From: Tannerellaceae bacterium
GTDB taxonomy: Bacteria; Bacteroidota; Bacteroidia; Bacteroidales; Tannerellaceae
Direction: 5' to 3'
Assembly: GCA_031278605.1 (NCBI GenBank)
Contig: JAITKB010000112.1
Coordinates: 1 to 43,175, forward strand
DNA length: 43,175 nt
Part shown: piece by piece, positions 33,364 through 40,517 of the stretch
Position numbering within the stretch: the first letter of the stretch is position 1
Layout of the letters: each line of letters starts with the position of its first letter
Notes under the pieces: generated by a model
Told to the model about the DNA's origin: nothing
Database searches by the model: none
Seen by the model: the letters and a program-made list of their open reading frames with translations, nothing else
Position numbers and translations under genes: made by a program

Positions 33364-34855
33364 ACATGTTGTTATCATCGGAAGCGGTCTGGGAGGACTG
33401 ACTTGCGGATACATCCTGGCCAAAAACGGATACCGCGTAAGTATCCTGGAAAAAAATCCTCAGATAGGAGGTTGTTTGCAAACCTTCGTCCGCCATGGGG
33501 TAAAATACGAAACCGGTATGCACTACATCGGAAGCATGGATGAGGGACAAATCCTGCATCGCTTTTTCCACTACCTGTCGCTCCTTAAAGACATGAAGCT
33601 CCATTCGCTGGACACAAAGGCCTACGATTGGGTTTCCATTGCCGGGGAGCGTTTCGCTTTTGCCGGCGAAAAGGAAGACTATGTACACGCTTTGGCTCAA
33701 CACTTCCCCGGCGAAAAGGATAACATACGCCGCTATTACGAAGTGGTGAAAGATGTGGCCAACAATTCCCCTTTGTATTCCTTCCGCTATACCGGGGCGC
33801 TAACCATGCTCAATCCGATGTATGTGAAACAAAGCGCGAGCAGATTCCTTCAGGAGATCACCTCCAATGCCTTGCTCCGACAGGTATTGGCTGCCAATTT
33901 ACCCTTGTATGCCGGTGTTGCCGGCAAAACGCCTTTGTACATACATGCCCTGATACGTCATTTCTATCATCAGAGCGCTTACCGGATAGTCGGCGGGAGT
34001 GACGCCATAGCCGGGTCGTTGGCTTCTTCCATCCGGGCAATGGGAGGGGCGATTTATCCCAGAGCCGAAGTGACGGATATCCTTTGCAACGGGAAAGCCA
34101 CCGGTGTCAGGCTGAAGAACGGGGAAGAGCTGCACGGGGATTATTTCATCTCGAACATACATCCGCAACGCACCCTGGAATTGTTGCATACGCCGCTGAT
34201 TCGCAAATCCTATCGCGAGCGCATCCTGGGGTTGGGGAATACCGTTTCCAGTTTCACCGTCTACATACAGTTTCGAAAGGACCGCGTACCTTACTTTAAT
34301 TCCAATCTCTACCACTACAACACCCCGGAGGTGTGGAACTGCGCCCATTATACGGAGGGCGAATGGCCGAAGAACTTCATGTACATGCACCTGTGTTCTT
34401 CCCTCGGACAGCGCTTTGCCGATGCCGGTATTGTATTTGCTTACATGGACTTCAAGGACGTGGCGCACTGGAGGGGAACCTCCGTGGGACGGAGGGGGCG
34501 GGACTACGAATCGTTCAAACGCCAAAAAGCCGAACGTTTGCTGGAGGAACTCGTGAAGCAAATGCCGGATGTTCACAACAACATCGAGCGTTACTATACC
34601 TCTACTCCGCTCACCTACTTGGACTATACCGGTACGGAGGAAGGATCCATGTACGGCATACAGCGGGATTGCACGGAGCCGATGCAAACGGTTATCTCGC
34701 AGCGCACCAAGATAACCAACCTGTTTCAGGTGGGGCAAAACATCAATTCGCACGGGATTCTGGGTGTTATGATTGGCGCCATCATCACCTCCGGCGAGTT
34801 TCTGGGGGTGCATACGATTATGGAGCAGATAAACAACATTTACCGCAATGGATAA
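33356..34855 (+). CDS. RetSat/phytoene-desaturase-like FAD oxidoreductase (copy 1)
   Basis: 499 residues, starting at GTG 33356 inside the end of the exporter gene. The start is supported because the paralogue downstream begins with the equivalent ATG-GAT-AAA. FAD-binding 'VVIIGSGLGGLTCGYILAK' has the GxGxxG at 9-14, 'LEKNPQIGG' follows, and the C-terminal FAD motif is 'FQVGQNINSHGILGVMIGA'. The family (CrtI/CrtISO/retinol saturase) desaturates, isomerises or saturates conjugated polyenes. Since the operon should build a polyene chain, a direct role in editing its double bonds is likely. Direction of reaction unknown. Confidence 0.87.
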   Translation: MDKHVVIIGSGLGGLTCGYILAKNGYRVSILEKNPQIGGCLQTFVRHGVKYETGMHYIGSMDEGQILHRFFHYLSLLKDMKLHSLDTKAYDWVSIAGERFAFAGEKEDYVHALAQHFPGEKDNIRRYYEVVKDVANNSPLYSFRYTGALTMLNPMYVKQSASRFLQEITSNALLRQVLAANLPLYAGVAGKTPLYIHALIRHFYHQSAYRIVGGSDAIAGSLASSIRAMGGAIYPRAEVTDILCNGKATGVRLKNGEELHGDYFISNIHPQRTLELLHTPLIRKSYRERILGLGNTVSSFTVYIQFRKDRVPYFNSNLYHYNTPEVWNCAHYTEGEWPKNFMYMHLCSSLGQRFADAGIVFAYMDFKDVAHWRGTSVGRRGRDYESFKRQKAERLLEELVKQMPDVHNNIERYYTSTPLTYLDYTGTEEGSMYGIQRDCTEPMQTVISQRTKITNLFQVGQNINSHGILGVMIGAIITSGEFLGVHTIMEQINNIYRNG

Positions 34856-36365
34856 AACCGTTATTATTTTTGGGGGAGGTCTTGGCGGCTTATGCTGCGG
34901 GGCTTTCCTGGCCAAGGAAGGCTATCGGGTGAGGATTTTTGAAAAGCATTATGCCCTGGGCGGGGGATTGCATGAGTTCAAACGGGAGGGTGTTTCTTTT
35001 GAAACCGGTATGCACGTGGTGGGCGCTTTGTCGCCCGGCGATGTATTGCACCGTATTTTTTCGTATTTGGGGGTAATGCCTCATATCCGCATTTTGCCTG
35101 CCGGGGATAGCTGTTTTGAGTTGGTTCGTATTGCTTCGGACGGGAAGGAATACCGTATGCATAGGGGGGGTGAGGCTTTTGCCGCCGCACTTGGCGAGGA
35201 GTTTCCGAAGGAGAGGGAATCGATCCGGCAATACATGCGTGCGCTGTACCGTATCTGTGATGAAGTGAAGCTGTATAATCTAGAGAAGACGGACGCTTCC
35301 TTTCGGGAATATTCCGGAATGTTTACAACGAGTGTGGGCGAGTTTATCGACTCCTTCGTATGCCATCCGCGTTTGCGTTCGGCCCTGGGTTTTTGCAATC
35401 CGCTATATGCCGGCAGCCGGTACCGGACGCCTGTGTATATTCATGCTTTGATCAGCAAGTTGTACATTGAAGGTGCGGCGCAGATGGTGGGGGGAAGCCG
35501 GCAGTTGGCCGATGCTTTGGTCGGGGTGATACGTGAAAACGGGGGCGAGGTTTATGCGGGCAACGGCATCAGGCATGTTGAGATAAGCGGCAAGGCGATT
35601 GCCTGGGTTGAAACAGCCGACGGCGTGCAGCACCGGGCCGACACCTATATTTCTTCCCTTCATCCTTCGGCTTTGTTTCGTCTTCTGGACGTTTCCAGGC
35701 TTCAGCGTTCATACCGGGAGAGGCTTGAGGCGATTCCGAACACCTATTCGGCTTTCACGACGTATATTGTGTTCAAGCCAGAGACTTTTCCTTTTTTTAA
35801 TCATACTTTTTATTACCAGGACGACTATTCGGACACGTGGGAGCACGACGTGTATACGGAGGCATCCTGGCCGAGGGGGTTGATGTTTGTCACTCCTGCG
35901 ACGACGTATGGGGATGTGTATGCCCGGAAGATGATTGTGAACTGCATCATGAATTACGATACGGTTCGTCCCTGGGAAGATACTTTTACGGGGCATCGAG
36001 GCGAGGGTTACGCATCGTTTAAGCAGCGTTGCGAGCAGCGTGTGCTGGATAAGCTACAGGAGATTTTCCCGCAGATACGTTCCTGCATTCGTAGCGTATA
36101 CAGCGCCACGCCGCTTACCCTGCGCGACTTTTCCGGACAGAAGGAAGGCGCCCTTTATGGGGTGCGGAAGGATTGCCGACAGATGGAGCGTTCGCATATA
36201 CCGGTGCGCACCAAGTTGGGGAACCTCTTGCTTACCGGGCAGAATATCAAGCTCCACGGCATCCTGGGGGTGCCGCTCACGGCGATACTTACCTGCGGGG
36301 AACTCCTGGGGGTGAACTATCTGCTGGATAAGATAAACGGACATAATCGAATCATTCATCCATAA
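34848..36365 (+). CDS. RetSat/phytoene-desaturase-like FAD oxidoreductase (copy 2)
   Basis: 505 residues, paralogue of the preceding gene: 'VIIFGGGLGGLCCG' (GxGxxG at 9-14), 'FEKHYALGGGLHEFKREGVSFETGMH' and 'LLTGQNIKLHGILGVPLTA'. ATG 34848 overlaps the previous stop by eight bases in the same pattern (A/G)TGGATAAA as copy 1, which indicates an old tandem duplication. Codon third positions shift here toward G and T compared with the C-rich genes upstream. Two non-identical copies suggest two successive steps or a heteromeric enzyme. Confidence 0.87.
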   Translation: MDKTVIIFGGGLGGLCCGAFLAKEGYRVRIFEKHYALGGGLHEFKREGVSFETGMHVVGALSPGDVLHRIFSYLGVMPHIRILPAGDSCFELVRIASDGKEYRMHRGGEAFAAALGEEFPKERESIRQYMRALYRICDEVKLYNLEKTDASFREYSGMFTTSVGEFIDSFVCHPRLRSALGFCNPLYAGSRYRTPVYIHALISKLYIEGAAQMVGGSRQLADALVGVIRENGGEVYAGNGIRHVEISGKAIAWVETADGVQHRADTYISSLHPSALFRLLDVSRLQRSYRERLEAIPNTYSAFTTYIVFKPETFPFFNHTFYYQDDYSDTWEHDVYTEASWPRGLMFVTPATTYGDVYARKMIVNCIMNYDTVRPWEDTFTGHRGEGYASFKQRCEQRVLDKLQEIFPQIRSCIRSVYSATPLTLRDFSGQKEGALYGVRKDCRQMERSHIPVRTKLGNLLLTGQNIKLHGILGVPLTAILTCGELLGVNYLLDKINGHNRIIHP

Positions 36366-36377
36366 AACGATATAACC

Positions 36378-37655
36378 ATGAAATTGAAATTAATTTATCC
36401 CAAATGGGAAAAGCTCAAAGGGCAGACAACCTTTAACCTTCCGCCGCACGGACCGGTGGCTTTTGCCGCGGCCTTGCCGGATTACGTGGAGGTTTCCTTC
36501 ACGGACGAAAACGTGGAGGAGATCAACTTTGACGAACCGACCGACCTGGTGGCCATCTCCATGATGTTGAGCACGCAGGTGAAGCGTGGTTGGGCGATTG
36601 CGGCGCGTTACCGGCAGCAGGGTGTGAAGGTTCTTTTTGGCGGCATATCCACCATGTTGCATGCGGAGGAAACGCTTTTGTATGCCGATTCCGTCTTCCT
36701 TGGCGAGGCCGAGGGTTCGATGGAACAGGTCTTGGAGGACTGGCGAAGGGGGGAGTTGAAGAAGGTGTATAACCACATGATGCGCCAGCCTCCCATCCAA
36801 AGTGTCGGCCCGGCGCGTCGGGATTTGTATAAGCAGGAGTTGTATAATCACAAGGGGGTTCAGATGGTGGATCTCTTTCATGCCTCCAGGGGTTGCAGGT
36901 ATAGTTGTTATCCTTGTGCCGTATCTTATTTGGGCGGGAGGATTTTCCGTCCGCGTCCCATGGATCGGGTGGTGGAGGAGTTGGCTACCATAGACAACAA
37001 CCGGCTTTTCCTTGTGGACAATTCCCTGGCGCAGAACAAGGCCTGGGAGATGGAGTTGTTTCGCGAGATGATTCCGTTTCGGAAGAAGTGGATCAGCCAT
37101 ACGATAGAGGACGATCCCGAGGTATTGGATTTGGCGGCGCAGGCCGGGGCCTGGTATGTTTACCAGGCGGTGTACGATACCTCGGATTACATTCGCCGGC
37201 GGGTAAAGCGTTACCACGATTACGGCATAGGGGTGGAGGGCACCGTTTTGCTGGGCCTCGACAACCAGACGGAGGATGATATTCGGCGATTGATAGACTT
37301 TTTGCTGGAGATTGATCTTGACTTGGCGGAATTTACCGTCATGACTCCATTCCCGCACACCAAGGGTTACGATGATCTTTTGCGTCAGGGGCGCATATTT
37401 GATTTCGACTGGGATCATTACAATGCCGGGCAGGTGGTGTTTCATCCCCGGCATTTCAGTTCCGAGCGCCTCCAGGAGCTTTACGATTATGCCTGGGCAA
37501 CTTTTTATGGCGAGGAGTCGCAGGAGGCCCGCATGTTTCGTCTCTTTTGCAAGGTGGCGATGCGCGAGATGAGCGAGGGGACTTACCGTGCGCGTAACCG
37601 CGCCCTGGCAGGAAAGTCTTTCGGCAAGGACGTGCAGCGTTCCCTGAAAGGATAA
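36378..37655 (+). CDS. B12-binding-type radical SAM enzyme
   Basis: 425 residues. The N-terminal 130 residues have the Rossmann-like pattern of a cobalamin-binding domain ('LVAISMMLSTQVKRGWAIAARYRQQGVKVLFGG') without the DxHxxG base-off motif, as in several B12-radical SAM methylases. The radical SAM motif is C173-RYS-C177-YP-C180. Later, 'EGTVLLGLDNQTEDD' and 'FTVMTPFPHTKGYDD' match this class. Such enzymes methylate or rearrange unreactive carbons; HpnP and BchE are well-known relatives. It probably tailors the polyketide chain or aromatic head. It starts 12 bases after copy 2 of the flavoenzyme. Confidence 0.85.
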   Translation: MKLKLIYPKWEKLKGQTTFNLPPHGPVAFAAALPDYVEVSFTDENVEEINFDEPTDLVAISMMLSTQVKRGWAIAARYRQQGVKVLFGGISTMLHAEETLLYADSVFLGEAEGSMEQVLEDWRRGELKKVYNHMMRQPPIQSVGPARRDLYKQELYNHKGVQMVDLFHASRGCRYSCYPCAVSYLGGRIFRPRPMDRVVEELATIDNNRLFLVDNSLAQNKAWEMELFREMIPFRKKWISHTIEDDPEVLDLAAQAGAWYVYQAVYDTSDYIRRRVKRYHDYGIGVEGTVLLGLDNQTEDDIRRLIDFLLEIDLDLAEFTVMTPFPHTKGYDDLLRQGRIFDFDWDHYNAGQVVFHPRHFSSERLQELYDYAWATFYGEESQEARMFRLFCKVAMREMSEGTYRARNRALAGKSFGKDVQRSLKG

Positions 37656-37681
37656 GCCTTTATGAAAAACCTGTAATATTT

Positions 37682-38074
37682 ATGGATATGAACCTTTCGG
37701 AAAATTATTACGACGAAGTATTTTCTTTCAACGGCCATTGGGAGATACCCTCACGTTGCGGATTGCGAATCATCCGGCGTTCGGGGCGTTCCTATGTGAT
37801 GGTGACGGAGCTTTACCTGGACAATCCCGGCACATCGGTTACGGCTGCCGGGGAATCCCTTCTGATGCAGATTTGCAGGGCCAAAGGCCTGGATCCGCAC
37901 GAGGTGATTTACATAGAGTGTAACCCGGACATGAACTCCAAGCTGTCGTTTTACGACGAGGCTTATTTCCGGGTGACTTTTTCCCGGGATCATCCCCCTT
38001 CGTATCGGCAGCTCAGCCTGGAGGAGGTAGCCGAATTACTGGGTCCAACGCCTTTATCCCCCCCTGCCCTATGA
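37682..38074 (+). CDS. Small protein of unknown function
   Basis: 130 residues, soluble, no signal peptide or membrane segment. It contains well-ordered segments: 'WEIPSRCGLRIIRRSGRSYVMVTELYLDNPGTSVT', then 'LLMQICRAKGLDPHEVIYIECNP', and a proline-rich tail. I do not recognise the family. It sits between the radical SAM and ligase genes and overlaps the ligase start (ATGA), which implies coupled synthesis with the ligase. An accessory or regulatory subunit is possible. Confidence 0.8.
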   Translation: MDMNLSENYYDEVFSFNGHWEIPSRCGLRIIRRSGRSYVMVTELYLDNPGTSVTAAGESLLMQICRAKGLDPHEVIYIECNPDMNSKLSFYDEAYFRVTFSRDHPPSYRQLSLEEVAELLGPTPLSPPAL

Positions 38075-39393
38075 GAAGTCCCGATATAGAATACCGGCCG
38101 GCGGAGGAGATTCGCCGTTTCCAGGAGGAGAAGCTGCGGGAGACGCTTCGTTACCTGGGTTTACATTCCCCCTACTATCGGCAGATGGCCCGTGAGGAGG
38201 GTTTTGCGTGGGAGGATATTCGTAGGATGGAGGATTTGGGGCGTATTCCCTTGACCGAAAAGTCCGATCTCCAGCGCTGCAATGCCCGGTTCCTTTGCGT
38301 TCCGAGGGAGCGTGTGGCGGATTACATCACCACTTCGGGCACCTTGGGCGAACCCGTGACGTTTGCCCTTAGCGAGGGCGATTTAAACCGGCTGGCCTAT
38401 AACGAGCGCCTTTCTTTCGGCTGTGCGGGCGTTGCCCCGGGCGATGTGGTGCAATTGATGACCACCCTGGACCGGCGTTTCATGGCCGGCCTGGCCTATT
38501 ACCTTGGGTTGCGTTCCATAGGCGCGGGGGTTATCCGTGTGGGCAATGGGATACCCGCTTTGCAGTGGGATACCCTTCGGCGCATCCGTCCCGACACCCT
38601 GGTGTGTGTGCCTTCGTTCATTTTGCATATCATCCGTTATGCCGAGGAGAACGGCATCGACTATCGTTCTTTTGGCGTACGCAAGGCTGTGTGCATTGGC
38701 GAGAATTTGCGCGAGCAGGACTTTTCGCTCAACCTTCTTGGCCGGCGTATCCGCGAGAAATGGGACTTGGCGCTTTACTCCACCTATGCTTCCACGGAGA
38801 TGGCTACCACCTTCACCGAGTGTTCCGAGGGATGCGGGGGTCACCACCATCCGGAGCTTATTCTTTGCGAGTTGGTGGACGATCGGGGGAGGCCCGTAGC
38901 CGAGGGCGAACCGGGGGAATTGGTGGTTACTACCCTCGGCGTAGAGGCGATGCCGCTTTTGCGCTTTCGTACGGGTGATGTGGTGCGGATACATTCGGAG
39001 CCTTGCGCCTGCGGACGTACGACCTTTCGGGTGAGTCCGGTCGTGGGCCGTCGACAACAGATGCTTAAGCTGAAGGGGACCACCCTTTACCCTCCGGCAA
39101 TCTTTGATGTGCTGGATCATACGGATTATGTGGAGAATTACCTTGTAGAGGCGGCGAGCGATGCGAACGGTAACGACTGCGTATCCGTGCGTGTGGGCCT
39201 TCGTCCCCGGGCCAGTCCGTGGGGGGATGAGGCCGCCGCGGTGAAGGATCTCAAGGATCGTTTCCGTGCACGTTTGCGCGTGACGCCGGAGGTGTGTATT
39301 GGCTCTGTGGAGGAGGTGGCGGCGATGAATTACCCCCCGATGAGCCGCAAGACAGTGAAATTTATTGATAAACGTAAACAGATAACATTATGA
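38071..39393 (+). CDS. PaaK-like adenylate-forming ligase
   Basis: 440 residues of the phenylacetate-CoA ligase/F390 synthetase family. The phosphate-binding motif is 'TTSGTLGEPVTF' (87-98). 'YSTYASTEMATTFTEC' and 'RFRTGDVVRI' are the A5- and A7-like motifs, and the C-terminal subdomain with 'MSRKTVKFIDKR' carries the catalytic-type lysine. It activates a carboxylic acid with ATP, probably an aromatic acid, and could load the starter onto an ACP. This is the role that ApeH plays in aryl-polyene synthesis, although ApeH belongs to a different adenylating subgroup. A cysteine/histidine cluster (C-x4-C-x2-HHH near 'CSEGCGGHHHPE') may bind zinc. Confidence 0.85.
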   Translation: MRSPDIEYRPAEEIRRFQEEKLRETLRYLGLHSPYYRQMAREEGFAWEDIRRMEDLGRIPLTEKSDLQRCNARFLCVPRERVADYITTSGTLGEPVTFALSEGDLNRLAYNERLSFGCAGVAPGDVVQLMTTLDRRFMAGLAYYLGLRSIGAGVIRVGNGIPALQWDTLRRIRPDTLVCVPSFILHIIRYAEENGIDYRSFGVRKAVCIGENLREQDFSLNLLGRRIREKWDLALYSTYASTEMATTFTECSEGCGGHHHPELILCELVDDRGRPVAEGEPGELVVTTLGVEAMPLLRFRTGDVVRIHSEPCACGRTTFRVSPVVGRRQQMLKLKGTTLYPPAIFDVLDHTDYVENYLVEAASDANGNDCVSVRVGLRPRASPWGDEAAAVKDLKDRFRARLRVTPEVCIGSVEEVAAMNYPPMSRKTVKFIDKRKQITL

Positions 39394-40517
39394 AAGATGA
39401 AAGATTCGATGACCTTCGTCCCTATTACGACGAAGAAGTGCCGGAGGCAATGAACCGCATTGCCGAGAACGAGTATTTTTCCGCATTGGTACTCTTTATT
39501 TATCCCGGAATGGATGTGGAACGGGTTCGCGCCGTATTGCGGAGCCATACTTCGGTGAGTGATTTTCAGTTCAACACCATGAAGGATGTGAACGAGCGGG
39601 TGATTACCCGCAGCATTCGCCATTTCACCTACGAGGGCATTGGGGAATTGGATCGCACGAAGTCCTACCTGTTTGTTTCCAATCACCGGGATATCATGCT
39701 GGATTCGTCCCTGTTGCAGTACGCTTTGTTTCGTTCGGGTTATCCCACGACCGAGATTTCTTTCGGCAGCAACCTGATGCGTTCGCAGTTGATGATTGAC
39801 ATCGGCCGCTCGAACAAGATGTTCAAGGTGATGCGCGGGGGCAATGCGCGGGAGGTATACCGCAACTCCCTGCATTTGTCGGAGTACCTTCGGTATACAA
39901 TTATGGAGAAATGCGAATCCGCCTGGATTGCTCAGCGCAACGGGCGCACCAAGGACGGTTACGACGCCACGGACCAGGGCATTGTGAAGCTTTTCACCAT
40001 GGCCTGTCCTTCCGATCCGATTCAGGCCTTGAAGGATTTGAACATCGTGCCGGTGTCCATTTCCTATGGCTGGGAACCCTGCGATCGCCGCAAGGCCTAC
40101 GAGCTTTATACCCGCAAGCGCACGGGGGTTTATGTCAAGGAGCCGGACGAGGATGTGAAAAGCATCATACTCGGACTCATGCAATACAAGGGAGATGTGC
40201 ACATTTGCGTGGGCGAACCCCTTGCCGAGGACGACCTGGAACGCCTTCGGGGTTGTTCCCTCAGTATGATTACCCGTGAGGTTGCCGCCCTGATCGACGA
40301 CCGGATCCGCAGGAACTACCGCCTTGGCTACAACAACTTCATAGCCTATGATCTCTTGAATAAGAGCAAGACCTATGCCTTGTATTATACGTTGACGGAG
40401 CGACGCGAGTTCATGTCTTACCTCCGCAAGACGATCACGCGGGATACGGAGGATCCCGATTTGATGCGGGAGATTTTCCTGCGCATTTATGCCAATCCGA
40501 TACGGTACATCCGATGA
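39390..40517 (+). CDS. Glycerol-phosphate-type acyltransferase
   Basis: 375 residues. The acyltransferase motif appears as 'SNHRDIMLDS' with H99; spacing to the aspartate D105 is one residue longer than in the canonical HX4D, so D101 or D105 may serve. It resembles the larger bacterial PlsB/PlsC-type acyltransferases with a C-terminal helical domain. No membrane helices are obvious. It is the third acyltransferase domain in the operon, after those at 19952 and in the exporter fusion. It is coupled by ATGA overlaps to both neighbours. Acceptor unknown. Confidence 0.8.
   Translation: MKDERFDDLRPYYDEEVPEAMNRIAENEYFSALVLFIYPGMDVERVRAVLRSHTSVSDFQFNTMKDVNERVITRSIRHFTYEGIGELDRTKSYLFVSNHRDIMLDSSLLQYALFRSGYPTTEISFGSNLMRSQLMIDIGRSNKMFKVMRGGNAREVYRNSLHLSEYLRYTIMEKCESAWIAQRNGRTKDGYDATDQGIVKLFTMACPSDPIQALKDLNIVPVSISYGWEPCDRRKAYELYTRKRTGVYVKEPDEDVKSIILGLMQYKGDVHICVGEPLAEDDLERLRGCSLSMITREVAALIDDRIRRNYRLGYNNFIAYDLLNKSKTYALYYTLTERREFMSYLRKTITRDTEDPDLMREIFLRIYANPIRYIR

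Noticed and set aside
32098-33423. Long minus-strand open frame (441 residues)
   Set aside because: It is antisense to the exporter/PlsC fusion, whose motifs are clear; the antisense protein has no family pattern.
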